NCBI RefSeq assembly: GCF_900129915.1
Contig: NZ_FQXH01000005.1
Span: 1-64,000, forward strand
Direction of reading: 5' to 3'
Source of the DNA: Tepidibacter thalassicus DSM 15285
GTDB lineage: Bacteria; Bacillota; Clostridia; Peptostreptococcales; Peptostreptococcaceae
Length of the DNA: 64,000 nucleotides
The first letter of the stretch is position 1. Every line of letters starts with the position of its first letter. Shown one piece after another: positions 45,756 to 57,788 of the stretch. A program made the translations under genes and the position numbers. The notes beneath the pieces were generated by a model that searched no databases, was not told the origin of the DNA, and saw only the letters and a list, made by a program, of their open reading frames with translations.

Positions 45756-46022
45756 TTAGCCTACCATAGCGTTTAATTTTTTAGCTAATTTAGACACTTT
45801 TCTAGCCGCAGCGTTTTTATGAATAGTTCCTTTAGCAGCTACTTGATAAATTTTCTTCTCAGCAGATCTGAATCTGATTATAGCTTCTTCTTTGTTTCCA
45901 GAAGCTAAAGCTTCTTCAAATCTTCTTATAGCTGTTTTAACTTGAGATTTTCTAGCTTTATTTAAAGCAGTTTTCTTAGCTATAACTTTTATTCTTTTTT
46001 TAGCTGATTTTATGTTAGCCAA
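45756..46022 (-). CDS. rpsT: 30S ribosomal protein S20
   Basis: S20 binds 16S rRNA in the small subunit. The 88-residue product, rich in Lys, Ala and Arg, begins (M)ANIKSAKKRIKVIAKK after a TTG start at 46022, positioned six bases after GGGGGTG. Starting further upstream would add an unrelated 15 residues. In E. coli rpsT also starts with UUG and this is part of its autoregulation. It has a near-consensus promoter at 46073-46101. Confidence 0.96.
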   Translation of the reverse strand: MANIKSAKKRIKVIAKKTALNKARKSQVKTAIRRFEEALASGNKEEAIIRFRSAEKKIYQVAAKGTIHKNAAARKVSKLAKKLNAMVG

Positions 46023-46072
46023 CCTGTTCACCCCCTTGTATGTAAATATGTTCTTCAACGTCAACAAAGTAG

Positions 46073-46101
46073 ATTTTATCAGAAAAAAATCTAAAAATCA
46101 A
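46073..46101 (-). promoter_or_regulatory. Promoter of rpsT
   Basis: Reading on the minus strand, TTGATT (46101-46096) and TAAAAT (46078-46073) are 17 bases apart. This leaves a leader of about 45 bases before the TTG start. Confidence 0.7.
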
Positions 46102-46273
46102 GGCTAAATATATATTAATATTATTTAGAAATTATAATCTTTAAAATTATATCCAAAAAATGAATATTTTACAATAAATTAATAAAAAAAATATAAAATT
46201 TTGTATTAACTTATATAAAAAATAAATTTCTGTAAAAAATAATAATATATACTAAAGCAATGGAGGGATAATT

Positions 46274-47221
46274 TTGAAAAATATAAGAACAGATTTAGCA
46301 ATAGAAGCTAGAGAAATGTATAGTGAAGATAAAAAAGTAGAAATACCTGGAGTAAAAGTTGATAGAAAAGAAGAAAAAAACTATACAGTAACAAGAATTG
46401 AAATATTTGACGAAAAAGGTAGAGAAATAATGGGAAAAGAAAAAGGTATTTATGTAACTATTGAATCGAATATTCTAACTTTTGATGATGATGAATCTAG
46501 AACAGAGGTGATAAATGTTCTTTTAGAAGAGTTGAGTAAAATATTAGGAAATGATAAAAACAAAAAAACATTAATTATAGGTCTTGGAAATTGGAATATC
46601 ACTTCAGATGCATTGGGACCAAAAACAGTATCAAGAGTATTAGTTACAAGACATTTATTTAAAACTTATAATAAAGAATATGATGATGACTTAAGCGAAG
46701 TATCAGCTCTTAGTCCAGGGGTTATGGGAATAACAGGAATTGAGACTAGTGAAACTGTTAAAGCTTTAGTAGATATGATAAAGCCAGATAGAGTTATAGC
46801 GGTAGATGCTTTGGCTTCTAGAAAATTAGAAAGGGTAAACAGTACAATTCAAATTTCTACAGCGGGAATTTCTCCAGGAGCAGGTATAGGAAATATAAGA
46901 AAAGCTTTAAATGAAGAATATTTAAAAGTTCCTGTAATAGCTATTGGAGTTCCAACTGTTGTAGATGCAGCGACCTTGACTTCAGATGTAATAGATATGA
47001 CTTTAGATAATTTGATAAATGAAAGTAAGAAGGGAAAAGAATTTTATAATATGTTGAAATCTTTAAAACAAGAAGAAAAATATAATTTAATAAAAGATAT
47101 ACTTGAGCCATATAACAAAAATGTAATTGTAACGCCAAAGGATATAGATGAAATAATAGATAATTTATCTGTAATTATCAGTGAGGCTTTAAATAAATGT
47201 TTACATCCAGGAATAAATTAA
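46274..47221 (+). CDS. gpr: GPR germination protease
   Basis: GPR degrades small acid-soluble spore proteins during germination. It is made as a zymogen and processed at a short propeptide; the site-like TDLAIEA is at residues about 6-12. The 315-residue product has the A25-family core (IIGLGNWNITSDALGPKTV, PDRVIAVDALASRKLERVN). The start is TTG behind GGAGGG. The 250 bases upstream are very AT-rich and hold the rpsT promoter in the opposite direction; a sporulation promoter is expected but not recognised. Confidence 0.95.
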   Translation: MKNIRTDLAIEAREMYSEDKKVEIPGVKVDRKEEKNYTVTRIEIFDEKGREIMGKEKGIYVTIESNILTFDDDESRTEVINVLLEELSKILGNDKNKKTLIIGLGNWNITSDALGPKTVSRVLVTRHLFKTYNKEYDDDLSEVSALSPGVMGITGIETSETVKALVDMIKPDRVIAVDALASRKLERVNSTIQISTAGISPGAGIGNIRKALNEEYLKVPVIAIGVPTVVDAATLTSDVIDMTLDNLINESKKGKEFYNMLKSLKQEEKYNLIKDILEPYNKNVIVTPKDIDEIIDNLSVIISEALNKCLHPGIN

Positions 47222-47296
47222 AAAAACTCCTCATAAAATGTATAAAGTGATTTTGAATTTAGATTAACAATGGACAAGGATAGGGGAGTGATACTA

Positions 47297-48292
47297 ATGA
47301 AAAGAAAAGAAGTATTAATAAGTATTGTTTTGGTAATAGCTTTTGTAGCTATATTTTCATTTACAAGTTTAGCGTTAAATTATAATGAAGAAGATTTTTT
47401 TAAATATCTTATAAGAAAAACTTATCCTGAATTAGAATTAGAAGGAAAAAGTAGTGGATTAATTAAAATAGGATTTGATTTTTTAAAAAAAGATAAAAAA
47501 GAAACAGTAACTGTAAATAGCAAAGATTATATAAAAATAGAAGTAATAGATGATAAAATGCAAAATATAAATGTTGTGCCTTTTAAAAACAATGAGATAG
47601 TAAAAAAAGCTAATGATAAAAATATAAAAGTTGAAGTTCCTAATAAAATTGAATTGGCAAAAGGAAAACCTCAAATTCTTATATATCATACTCATGGTAC
47701 AGAGAGTTATGAACCAGAAAGTGTAGGTAATTATCATTCTTTAGAAAAGAAATATTCAGTTATGGCTGTAGGTGAAAATTTAAAGAAAGAATTAGAGAAA
47801 AGAGGATTTTGTGTTTTACATAATATGAAATACCATGATTATCCTTCTTTTAATGGTTCTTATAATAGGTCTGTTAAAACTGCTTCTAATATATTAAAAA
47901 AATATAGTTCTATAAAAGTGATATTTGATATACACAGAGATGGAATAGACATAAAAAATGAAGAAATGAGAAGAAAAGTAAAAAGTCAAGAAACTGTTAC
48001 TATAAATGGAGAAAAAGTTGCTAGATTTTCAATAGTCGTAGGTCCAGAAAGTCCAAATAGAAAAGAAGTAGAGAAGTTTGCTAGATATATAACTAGTATA
48101 AGTAACAAGAAATATCCAGGTCTTGCAAAAAAAGTAATTGTAAAACCATATGGAAGGTTCAATCAGTTTCTTTCAAATAATTATGCGTTAATAGAAATAG
48201 GCAGTAATGCAAATACAATAGATGAAGCTTTAAAAACTACGAAATACTTAGCTGATGTATTAGCTGAAGTTTTAAATAGCATAAACAGGTGA
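47297..48292 (+). CDS. spoIIP: Stage II sporulation protein P
   Basis: SpoIIP is a peptidoglycan amidase/endopeptidase that drives engulfment with SpoIID and SpoIIM. The 331-residue product has an N-terminal membrane segment (about 7-27) and the SpoIIP domain with IYHTHGTESYEP (zinc-type His and Glu), FDIHRDGI and ALIEIGSNANT. The ATG at 47297 follows GGGGAG; an upstream ATG at 47270 lacks a ribosome site. It lies after gpr, a common pairing. Confidence 0.93.
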   Translation: MKRKEVLISIVLVIAFVAIFSFTSLALNYNEEDFFKYLIRKTYPELELEGKSSGLIKIGFDFLKKDKKETVTVNSKDYIKIEVIDDKMQNINVVPFKNNEIVKKANDKNIKVEVPNKIELAKGKPQILIYHTHGTESYEPESVGNYHSLEKKYSVMAVGENLKKELEKRGFCVLHNMKYHDYPSFNGSYNRSVKTASNILKKYSSIKVIFDIHRDGIDIKNEEMRRKVKSQETVTINGEKVARFSIVVGPESPNRKEVEKFARYITSISNKKYPGLAKKVIVKPYGRFNQFLSNNYALIEIGSNANTIDEALKTTKYLADVLAEVLNSINR

Positions 48293-48296
48293 TTTT

Positions 48297-48506
48297 ATGG
48301 GACGTTTAGAAAAGACATTAGAGTATAAAAAAAATAGAAGAAATAAGAGGTATAAAATTTTATTTACATTATTCGTTTTTCTATTTTTAATATCATCTAT
48401 AAGTTTAATAGATTATAGAACTGCAAATTTTATGGGGATTTATGACAAACCTGTGTTAATAAAGTTATATTCTTTTATAAAGGGTTTATCTTTTAAATTA
48501 AGATAA
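48297..48506 (+). CDS. Small conserved-position membrane protein
   Basis: The 69-residue product has a basic N-terminus (LEYKKNRRNKRYK), one membrane segment (about 22-42) and a short tail. GGTGAT precedes the ATG, only 4 bases after the spoIIP stop, so it is coupled to spoIIP. I do not recognise a family. A weak hairpin overlaps its stop. Confidence 0.65.
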   Translation: MGRLEKTLEYKKNRRNKRYKILFTLFVFLFLISSISLIDYRTANFMGIYDKPVLIKLYSFIKGLSFKLR

Positions 48507-48518
48507 ACCTTATTTTCT
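48481..48518 (+). terminator. Weak terminator-like hairpin before lepA
   Basis: GGTTTATCTT (48483-48492 region) pairs with AAGATAAACC (48500-48509), followed by a broken T-run. It overlaps the end of the small gene. Confidence 0.5.
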
Positions 48519-48633
48519 GTTTAAATTTTATTGAAATATAAATAATTACATTATAAAATAAAGGTTGTATTATTTTTATATAAAAACTTAAATTTATATA
48601 TTTTTACATATACAGAGGAGGCAAAGGAAGGCT

Positions 48634-50436
48634 ATGGATAAGCAAAAGAGAACTCGTAACTTTAGTATAATAGCCCATATAGATCATGGAAAATCGACTT
48701 TAGCTGATAGGTTGATTCAATATACTGGACTTGTTAGTGACAGAGAAATGAAAGATCAACTTTTAGATAATATGGATTTAGAGAGAGAAAGAGGAATAAC
48801 TATAAAACTTCAAACTATAAGACTTGTGTATAAAGCTAAAGATGGTAATGAATATTTTTTGAATTTAATTGATACTCCTGGGCATGTAGATTTTAATTAT
48901 GAAGTTTCAAGAAGTCTTGCTGCATGTGAAGGAGGATTGCTTGTAGTAGATGCTGCTCAAGGAGTAGAAGCACAAACTCTTGCTAATGTGTATTTGGCAA
49001 TTGATCAAGATCTTGAAATAGTACCTGTTATTAACAAGATAGATCTTCCTAGTGCTAGACCAGATGAAGTAAAAGCGGAAATAGAAGATATAATAGGACT
49101 TGATGCATCAGATGCACCTTTAGTGTCTGCTAAAGAAGGATTAAATATAGAAGATGTTTTAGAAGCAATAGTTAATAAAATACCTCATCCACAAGGAGAT
49201 GAAAATGCACCGCTTAAGGCTTTGATATTTGATTCGTATTATGATAGTTATAAAGGGGTTGTAGCTTATATAAGGGTATTTGAAGGAACTTTAAAAAAGG
49301 GTATGAAAATTAAAATGATGAATACTGGAAAAGTGTTTGAAGTTACAGAAGTTGGTATTATGGCACCTGGACAAGTTCCTATAGATGAGTTAAGAGCAGG
49401 TGATGTTGGATATGTAGCAGCAAGTATAAAAGATATAAGAAGTTGTCAAGTTGGAGATACTATAACAGATGCTGATAATCCTACAGATAATCCACTTCCA
49501 GGATATAAAAAGGCAACTCCTATGGTATATTGCGGTATTTATCCTGCTGAAGGAGAAAAATATGAAAATATAAGAGATGCTTTAGAAAAATTACAAGTAA
49601 ATGATGCAGCTCTTGAATTTGAAGCAGAAACATCAGCAGCTCTTGGATTTGGTTTTAGATGTGGATTTTTGGGATTGCTTCATATGGAAATAATTCAAGA
49701 AAGACTTGAAAGAGAATTTAATTTGAATATAATAACTACAGCTCCTTCTGTTATATATAGAGTTACCAAGCATGATGGAGAAGTTTTAATGATTCAAAAT
49801 CCGACAAATCTTCCTCCTATGAGTGAAGTTCAGATGATGGAAGAACCTATAGTAAAAGCTGATATAATAGTTCCAAAAGATTATGTAGGAGCTGTTATGG
49901 AACTTGCTCAAGAAAGACGTGGAGAAATGATTAATATGGAATATATAGATACTAAAAGAGTAATGCTTCATTATGAGCTACCGTTAAATGAAGTAATATA
50001 TGATTTTTTTGATGCTCTAAAGTCTAGAACTAGAGGGTATGGATCTTTAGATTATGAATTTAAAGAATATAAACCATCTAAGCTCGTAAAACTTGATATA
50101 CTTATAAATAAGGAGCAAGTAGATGCACTATCTTTTATAGTACATGAATCAACAGCTTATACTAGGGGTAAAGCAATGTGTGAAAAATTAAAAGATGAAA
50201 TACCAAGACATCAATTTGCTGTTCCTATACAAGCTTCAGTAGGAAGTAGAGTAATAGCTAGAGAGACTGTAAAAGCTCTTAGAAAAGATGTTTTAGCTAA
50301 ATGTTATGGTGGAGATATATCTCGTAAGAAGAAATTGCTTCAAAAACAAAAAGAAGGTAAAAAGCGTATGAGACAAATAGGATCAGTAGAAGTTCCACAA
50401 AAGGCATTTATGTCTGTGCTTAAAATAGATAAGTAA
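48634..50436 (+). CDS. lepA: Elongation factor 4 (LepA)
   Basis: LepA is a ribosomal GTPase linked to back-translocation or initiation and 30S assembly. The 600-residue product has the G domain ([31 protein letters not shown]), EF-G-like domains, and the LepA-specific C-terminus ([21 protein letters not shown]). It precedes hemW and the hrcA operon, the standard Firmicutes order. Confidence 0.97.
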   Translation: MDKQKRTRNFSIIAHIDHGKSTLADRLIQYTGLVSDREMKDQLLDNMDLERERGITIKLQTIRLVYKAKDGNEYFLNLIDTPGHVDFNYEVSRSLAACEGGLLVVDAAQGVEAQTLANVYLAIDQDLEIVPVINKIDLPSARPDEVKAEIEDIIGLDASDAPLVSAKEGLNIEDVLEAIVNKIPHPQGDENAPLKALIFDSYYDSYKGVVAYIRVFEGTLKKGMKIKMMNTGKVFEVTEVGIMAPGQVPIDELRAGDVGYVAASIKDIRSCQVGDTITDADNPTDNPLPGYKKATPMVYCGIYPAEGEKYENIRDALEKLQVNDAALEFEAETSAALGFGFRCGFLGLLHMEIIQERLEREFNLNIITTAPSVIYRVTKHDGEVLMIQNPTNLPPMSEVQMMEEPIVKADIIVPKDYVGAVMELAQERRGEMINMEYIDTKRVMLHYELPLNEVIYDFFDALKSRTRGYGSLDYEFKEYKPSKLVKLDILINKEQVDALSFIVHESTAYTRGKAMCEKLKDEIPRHQFAVPIQASVGSRVIARETVKALRKDVLAKCYGGDISRKKKLLQKQKEGKKRMRQIGSVEVPQKAFMSVLKIDK

Positions 50437-50443
50437 TACTATT

Positions 50444-50487
50444 AAAGTCCTGTACTATTTTATTGTTTAAAATAGTATTAGGACTTT
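50444..50487 (+). terminator. Terminator-like hairpin after lepA
   Basis: AAAGTCCT-G-TACTATTTT pairs with AAAATAGTA-TT-AGGACTTT (50444-50487) with a small internal loop. The T-run is interrupted, so termination may be partial. Confidence 0.6.
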
Positions 50488-50507
50488 ACTTTTAGGAGGG
50501 AATTTAA

Positions 50508-51644
50508 TTGGAAAGAGGACTTTATATACATGTACCTTTTTGTGTAAAAAAGTGTAATTATTGTGATTTTAATTCTTTTAAATTTACTAAGGAGGATAAA
50601 GAAAAATATATTGAAAGTTTAATAAGAGAAATTGGTATTTACTCTGAAAATTTAAAAGAAAATTGTTTTTCTACTATTTTTATAGGAGGAGGTACTCCTA
50701 CAATACTATCAATAGAAGATATATCATATATATTTAAGTGTATATATGATAGTTTTAATATAAAAAAAGATGCAGAGATAACAATAGAGTCAAATCCAGG
50801 GACATTAACAAAAGAAAAATTAAAATTGTTGTATTCTATAGGGGTAAATAGATTGAGTATGGGTCTTCAAGCATATCAAAAAAAACATTTAGATTATTTA
50901 GGAAGAATACATTCATATGAAGAATTTGAAAAAAATTTTAAAGATGCAATAGATATAGGATTTGAAAATATAAATGTAGATATTATGTTTTCACTTCCAA
51001 ATCAAACGTTTGATGATTGGAGAGAAACTCTTGAAAATGTAGTTAGTTTAAATCCAGCTCATATATCGGCATATTCGTTGATAATAGAAGAAGAAACTGT
51101 ATTTGGAAAAATGTATGAAAAAGGAGAACTAAATGTTTTAGATGAAGAAATAGATTTGAAAATGTATCACTATACGAGAGATTATTTAAAAACTGAAGGA
51201 TATAATCAATATGAAATATCTAATTTTTCAAAATCGGGATATGAGTGTAAACACAATATATTATATTGGAGGAGTAAAGAATATTTAGGATTAGGACCGG
51301 GAGCTCATTCTTATTTAGAAGGAGTTAGATTTTCTAATTATTGTTCATTAGAAACTTATTTTGAAAAGTTAAATAACAATATTTTACCTGTAGAAGATAG
51401 TCATAAGTTAGAAGAAAAAGATAAAATAGAGGAAAAAATATTTATGGGGCTTAGAATGAATGAAGGTATATATTTTAAAGAATTCAAGGAAGAATTTGAA
51501 ATAGATTTTATGAAAGAATATAAAGATATAATAGAAAAATTGAGAAATAAAAATTTAATAGATTATACTAAAGATAGATTGTATTTGACTAATCGAGGCA
51601 TAGATTTGAGTAATAGTGTGTTTGTAGAATTTTTGAAAGACTAA
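50508..51644 (+). CDS. hemW: HemW, heme chaperone-type radical SAM protein
   Basis: HemW binds heme and a [4Fe-4S] cluster; it is a relative of, but distinct from, coproporphyrinogen oxidase HemN. The 378-residue product starts MERGLYIHVPFCVKKCNYC with the CxxxCxxC motif, then GGGTPT and a C-terminal HemW domain (KEYLGLGPGAHSY). The start is TTG behind AGGAGGG. The CDS ends just before the hrcA promoter. Confidence 0.93.
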   Translation: MERGLYIHVPFCVKKCNYCDFNSFKFTKEDKEKYIESLIREIGIYSENLKENCFSTIFIGGGTPTILSIEDISYIFKCIYDSFNIKKDAEITIESNPGTLTKEKLKLLYSIGVNRLSMGLQAYQKKHLDYLGRIHSYEEFEKNFKDAIDIGFENINVDIMFSLPNQTFDDWRETLENVVSLNPAHISAYSLIIEEETVFGKMYEKGELNVLDEEIDLKMYHYTRDYLKTEGYNQYEISNFSKSGYECKHNILYWRSKEYLGLGPGAHSYLEGVRFSNYCSLETYFEKLNNNILPVEDSHKLEEKDKIEEKIFMGLRMNEGIYFKEFKEEFEIDFMKEYKDIIEKLRNKNLIDYTKDRLYLTNRGIDLSNSVFVEFLKD

Positions 51645-51646
51645 TC

Positions 51647-51675
51647 TTGACAAAGTAAAGTAATAGTGATATTTT
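51647..51675 (+). promoter_or_regulatory. Promoter of the hrcA-grpE-dnaK-dnaJ operon
   Basis: TTGACA (51647-51652) and TATTTT (51670-51675) are 17 bases apart; the CIRCE operator starts 16 bases downstream. Confidence 0.8.
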
Positions 51676-51690
51676 AAAAACAGAAGGTTT

Positions 51691-51717
51691 TTAGCACTCG
51701 GATATAACGAGTGCTAA
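51691..51717 (+). promoter_or_regulatory. CIRCE operator
   Basis: A perfect TTAGCACTC-N9-GAGTGCTAA (51691-51699 and 51709-51717), the binding site of HrcA, lies just before hrcA. HrcA would repress the operon until heat stress depletes GroEL-assisted HrcA. Confidence 0.98.
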
Positions 51718-51735
51718 CAGCGAAGAGGTGATTTT

Positions 51736-52788
51736 ATGAATTTGACAGACAGAAAAATAAAAATACTTGAGGCTATAATAAAAGACTATATTATTAATGC
51801 AGAAGCTGTAGGATCTAGGACTATATCTAAAAAGTATGACTTAGGAGTTAGTGCTGCTACTATAAGAAATGAAATGTCTGATTTAGAAGAAATGGGATAT
51901 TTAATACAGCCTCATACCTCTGCTGGTAGAATACCATCTGAAAAAGGATATAAGCTATATGTAAATAGTTTAATGAAGGAAGGACAATTAGATGAAATAG
52001 AAAAGGATATAATAAAAAAGTCTATAATTGAAAATATAGGAGAAGTTAAAGATTTACTTGAAGAAACTTTAAAGCTTCTTTCAAAATTGACAAATTGTAC
52101 TTCGTTAGCTTTAAAACCTAAAATAGTAGAAAGTAAAATAAGACACTTAAAGTTAGTATATATTAATTCGACTAGTATTTTATTGGTGGTAATTACAGAT
52201 ACTGGTTTGGTGAAAAATACAATATTAAACAATGTTTTAGAGATAAGTGAAGATAAGGTAAATATAATTTCTAAAGTATTAAATGATAAATTAGTTGGTA
52301 AGGTAATTAATGAGTTAGATGAAAATTTTGTAAAATATATAAGATCACAAATGATAGAATATAGCAATATACTTGATAATATTTTTGAAAGTGTATTGTC
52401 TAATTTGATTGAAATAGATGATTTGGAAGTTTTATTAAATGGTGCTACTAATATATTTAATTTTCCTGAATTTAATGATATAGTTAAAGCTAAAGCTTTT
52501 TTGAATATGCTTGAAGAAAAGCAAATTGTTGCAAATGTTTTAAACACAAAAGGAATAGAAAAAAATCACGTTAATATAGTAATAGGTAGTGATAATTATT
52601 GTGAAACTATAAAGGATTGTAGTGTAATAACTGCTACTTGTGATATAGATGGTGTTGTGATAGGAAAAATTGGTATAATAGGTCCAACTAGAATGGATTA
52701 TTCTAAAATATATTCAGTTATAAATTATATGGGAAATATTTTGAGAAATTCAATTAAAAAGAAATTACAAATAGATAATAAGGGGTGA
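51736..52788 (+). CDS. hrcA: Heat-inducible transcription repressor HrcA
   Basis: HrcA represses dnaK and groE operons via CIRCE. The 350-residue product has an N-terminal winged helix (SRTISKKYDLGVSAATIRNEM, helix-turn-helix at about 22-45), the HTSAGRIPSEKGYKLYV segment, and the GAF-like C-terminal domain. It lies directly behind its own operator. Its stop overlaps the ribosome site of grpE. Confidence 0.97.
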   Translation: MNLTDRKIKILEAIIKDYIINAEAVGSRTISKKYDLGVSAATIRNEMSDLEEMGYLIQPHTSAGRIPSEKGYKLYVNSLMKEGQLDEIEKDIIKKSIIENIGEVKDLLEETLKLLSKLTNCTSLALKPKIVESKIRHLKLVYINSTSILLVVITDTGLVKNTILNNVLEISEDKVNIISKVLNDKLVGKVINELDENFVKYIRSQMIEYSNILDNIFESVLSNLIEIDDLEVLLNGATNIFNFPEFNDIVKAKAFLNMLEEKQIVANVLNTKGIEKNHVNIVIGSDNYCETIKDCSVITATCDIDGVVIGKIGIIGPTRMDYSKIYSVINYMGNILRNSIKKKLQIDNKG

Positions 52789-52793
52789 AAATT

Positions 52794-53309
52794 TTGGAAG
52801 AAAGAGAAGTTGTGAATAATAATGAAGAAGTTGTTGAAGAAGTTGTTGAAGAAGAAGTAAATGAAAATAAAAAAGAGGTCGAGGAAAAAGAGATACAAGA
52901 GCTTAAAGATTCTCTTCAAAGACTTCAAGCTGATTTTAATAATTACAGAAGAAGAGTTGAAAAAGAAAAAAAAGATATAAGTGTATTTGCTAATGAAAAA
53001 ATAGTATTAGAAATTCTTCCTATAATTGATAATATGGAAAGAGCATTGAGTTCTTCTGTAGAAGAAAAAGAAAGTAGTATTTATAAAGGTGTAGAACTTG
53101 TTTTAAAACAGTTAGTAGATACTTTAAGTAAGTTTGGAGTTGAAGAGATAAAAGCTGAGGATAGTGAATTTGATCCAAATCTTCATTATGCAGTAATGCA
53201 AGAAGAAGTGGAAGGTATGGATTCAAATAAGGTTATAGAAGTTCTTCAAAAGGGATATAAGTTGTCTGATAAGGTAATAAGACCAGCGATGGTTAAAGTG
53301 TCAAAATAG
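52794..53309 (+). CDS. grpE: Nucleotide exchange factor GrpE
   Basis: GrpE releases ADP from DnaK. The 171-residue product has an acidic Glu-rich start (about 1-40), a long coiled coil with LQRLQADFNNYRRRVEKEK, and the C-terminal beta domain (FDPNLHYAVMQEEVEGM). The start is taken as TTG at 52794 behind GGGGTGA; a GTG at 52785 lies inside that ribosome site. Confidence 0.96.
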   Translation: MEEREVVNNNEEVVEEVVEEEVNENKKEVEEKEIQELKDSLQRLQADFNNYRRRVEKEKKDISVFANEKIVLEILPIIDNMERALSSSVEEKESSIYKGVELVLKQLVDTLSKFGVEEIKAEDSEFDPNLHYAVMQEEVEGMDSNKVIEVLQKGYKLSDKVIRPAMVKVSK

Positions 53310-53345
53310 ATGTAAATATTAAATTTATAGTAATTAAAACTGTAA

Positions 53346-55202
<1,857 letters not shown>

Positions 55203-55208
55203 TATAAT

Positions 55209-55236
55209 TAGCTTGTGGCAATGTAGCCACAAGCTA
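55209..55236 (+). other. Intercistronic hairpin between dnaK and dnaJ
   Basis: TAGCTTGTGGC (55209-55219) pairs perfectly with GCCACAAGCTA (55226-55236). There is no T-run, so it may limit 3' decay or modulate the dnaJ level rather than terminate. Confidence 0.6.
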
Positions 55237-55261
55237 TTATTGTGATAAGGGTGGTGATAAG

Positions 55262-56404
55262 GTGAGCAAAAGGGATTATTATGAAGTTCTTGGTGTTGGA
55301 AAAAATGCAACAGAACAAGAAATAAAAAAGGCATATAGAAAACTTGCAATGAAATATCATCCAGATAGGAATCCAGGAGATAAAGAAGCTGAAGAAAAAT
55401 TTAAGGAAGCGAATGAAGCTTATGAAGTTTTATCAGATCCTCAAAAAAGAAAGAATTATGATCAATTTGGTCATGCAGGAGTAAATGGTAATTTTTCAGG
55501 TCAAGGTGGATTTGACTTTGGAGGATCTGGTTTTGGAGGATTTGAAGATGTATTTGGAGATATATTTGGAGATATATTTGGAGGGGCTTTTGGTGGAAAA
55601 TCTAGAAGAAAAGGTCCAGAAAGAGGAGCAGATATAAGATATAGAATGACTATTTCTTTTGAAGAAGCTGCTTTTGGAGTTGAAAAAGAAATTAAAATAA
55701 ATAGAAGTGAAAAGTGTGAAGTGTGTGATGGATCAGGTGCAAAACCTGGAACATCGAGAAAAACTTGTCCTACTTGTAATGGAAGTGGCGAAATTAGACA
55801 GGCACAAAGGACTCCTTTTGGAACTATGATGAATGTTAGAACTTGTCATACTTGCCATGGCGAAGGAACTGTAATTGAAAGTCCATGTAGTAAATGTGGA
55901 GGAAAAGGAGAAATTAAAAAGACAAAACAGATAAGCATAAAGATACCAGCAGGAGTAGATGATGGATCAGCGATAAGACTTTCAGGAGAAGGTGAATTAG
56001 GATTAAGAGGAGGGCCAAGAGGAGATCTTTATATTATTATAGATGTAGCTCCACATAAATTATTTAAAAGAGAAGGATACGATATATATTGTGAAATGCC
56101 TATAACATTTGTTCAAGCAGCTTTGGGAGATGAAGTTGAAGTTCCAACACTTGATGGAAAAGTTAAATATAAAATACCAGAAGGTACTCAAAGTGGAACT
56201 GTATTTAGATTAAGAGAAAAAGGAATTAAAAAGCTTCATTCAAATTCTAGAGGAGATCAATATGTGAAAGTTATAGTAGAAGTTCCTAAAAAGCTTACTG
56301 AAAGACAAAAAGAAATTTTAAGGAATTTTGCTAAAGAAAGTGGAGAAGAAGTGCATGAACAACGTAAAAACTTTTTTGATAAAATGAAAGATTTATTCAA
56401 GTAA
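55262..56404 (+). CDS. dnaJ: Chaperone DnaJ (Hsp40)
   Basis: The 380-residue co-chaperone has the J domain with YHPDRNPGD (HPD motif), a Gly/Phe-rich region (about 75-120), four zinc repeats ([32 protein letters not shown]) and the C-terminal substrate domains. The start is GTG behind AAGGGTGG. prmA, its usual neighbour, is displaced by about 7 kb. Confidence 0.97.
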   Translation: MSKRDYYEVLGVGKNATEQEIKKAYRKLAMKYHPDRNPGDKEAEEKFKEANEAYEVLSDPQKRKNYDQFGHAGVNGNFSGQGGFDFGGSGFGGFEDVFGDIFGDIFGGAFGGKSRRKGPERGADIRYRMTISFEEAAFGVEKEIKINRSEKCEVCDGSGAKPGTSRKTCPTCNGSGEIRQAQRTPFGTMMNVRTCHTCHGEGTVIESPCSKCGGKGEIKKTKQISIKIPAGVDDGSAIRLSGEGELGLRGGPRGDLYIIIDVAPHKLFKREGYDIYCEMPITFVQAALGDEVEVPTLDGKVKYKIPEGTQSGTVFRLREKGIKKLHSNSRGDQYVKVIVEVPKKLTERQKEILRNFAKESGEEVHEQRKNFFDKMKDLFK

Positions 56405-56429
56405 AGCTGTTGAAATTTCAACAGCTTTA
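56402..56429. terminator. Palindromic terminator, dnaJ/EAL-HDOD gene
   Basis: TAAAGCTGTTGAAA and its exact complement (56402-56429) form a 14-bp dyad between convergent genes, overlapping both stop codons. The flanking T-run is weak. Confidence 0.7.
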
Positions 56430-57671
56430 CTTGAATTTCCATATAGATATATCTGATTTATTTGTATATTCATATAATTCATCAGCCCATTTTATAGACT
56501 TAAAATAGATGTCAGGAAGTTTATTTATATCGATTTTTAGTTTTTGAGCATATTTTGAAACGTTTTTCCAACAGCCTTGTTCATATTCTATTATTAAGTT
56601 GTACATATTGTTAAATATACTTTCTTTTTTTAGCATTGCATCTTTTATATCATTTGCTAAAGGAAGTTTTTTTAATATTGTTTCTAGAGGTTGTTCTAAT
56701 ATTATATCTATAACAGACAATAGTCCCATTATCATTATTTCGTGTTTTCTGTTTTTATATATAGAATTTTCAGCGAGTAATTCTCCAAATTTTGATCTGA
56801 AAATAGATATTTTGAAAATTTCATTAGGTTTATTATGTGAAAAATTTTGTATCATTATTAAAGATATCCATTTTTCGATTTCATTTAAACCTAACATAGT
56901 TAAAGCGTGTTTTACAGAATAAATTTTGTTTACTGCAGTAAACTTGGAATTTACAAGTTTTAATAGATTATATGTTAATTTGACATTTTGTTCTATGGTT
57001 TGGGTTATCTTGTTATAGCAAGGTTCTTTTTTATGTAGTTCATTCATAATATCTATATAGTAAGATTTATTGGATAATAAATTTTTTCCTTTGATGGTTG
57101 TAGGTTTACTAAAAAAATATCCTTGAAAATAGTCATATCCTAAGTCTTTTGCGTAATTAAATACTTCGTTATTTTCAATTTTTTCTGCAATGAATTTTTT
57201 GTTGTTTTTTTTATGTTTTTTTATTATATATTCGATATCTGTACTAGTATTTTGGAGAAAATCTACCTTTATGATATCACAAAATTCTATAAGTTCTTCA
57301 TGATGCCCACAAACAAAATCATCTAATGCTATTGTATAACCTGATAATTTTAATTTTTTTAATTTATCAATAAAATTTTTGTCGGGGATAATGTCTTCTA
57401 AAAGTTCTATAACTACTATGTTGTTATTGAGAATAAATGGTATATCCATATCAATAAGTTTTTTATCAAAATTTATGAAAGCTTTTTTATCTCCTATCAG
57501 ATTTTCAATTCCTATTGAAAGATAAGTATTTGTAAGAAGAATAGATGTGGCCTTGCTAGAACTTATACTTTTATCGAAAAAATTCTTATTTCCATCTCTA
57601 TATAAAAGTTCATAAGCTATAACTTCTTTATATTTATTAAAAATTGGCTGTCTAGCAACAAATACTTCCAT
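56427..57671 (-). CDS. EAL/HDOD signalling protein (YuxH-like)
   Basis: The 414-residue product has an N-terminal EAL-like fold whose signature is degenerate (YELLYRDGN in place of ExL) and a C-terminal HDOD domain (about 205-400, LLKLVNSKFTAVNKIYSVKHAL). YuxH-type proteins are thought not to hydrolyse cyclic di-GMP and to act as signalling adaptors. AGGAGG fits the ATG at 57671. It lies upstream of no partner and convergent to dnaJ. Confidence 0.85.
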   Translation of the reverse strand: MEVFVARQPIFNKYKEVIAYELLYRDGNKNFFDKSISSSKATSILLTNTYLSIGIENLIGDKKAFINFDKKLIDMDIPFILNNNIVVIELLEDIIPDKNFIDKLKKLKLSGYTIALDDFVCGHHEELIEFCDIIKVDFLQNTSTDIEYIIKKHKKNNKKFIAEKIENNEVFNYAKDLGYDYFQGYFFSKPTTIKGKNLLSNKSYYIDIMNELHKKEPCYNKITQTIEQNVKLTYNLLKLVNSKFTAVNKIYSVKHALTMLGLNEIEKWISLIMIQNFSHNKPNEIFKISIFRSKFGELLAENSIYKNRKHEIMIMGLLSVIDIILEQPLETILKKLPLANDIKDAMLKKESIFNNMYNLIIEYEQGCWKNVSKYAQKLKIDINKLPDIYFKSIKWADELYEYTNKSDISIWKFK

Positions 57672-57741
57672 AAACACCCTCCTGAATTAAAGTATCTATT
57701 ATATTTATACCACAAAAATAGCGATTATTGTCGGGAAAATA

Positions 57742-57788
57742 TAAAAAAACAAATAAGCTGTGGCATTATGCCGAAAGCTTATTTGTTT
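57742..57788 (-). terminator. Terminator of the hydCBA operon
   Basis: On the minus strand AAACAAATAAGCT pairs with AGCTTATTTGTTT (57747-57759 with 57776-57788), with an inner GGCAT/ATGCC stem, then a U-run. The stop codon of hydA lies inside. Confidence 0.85.
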
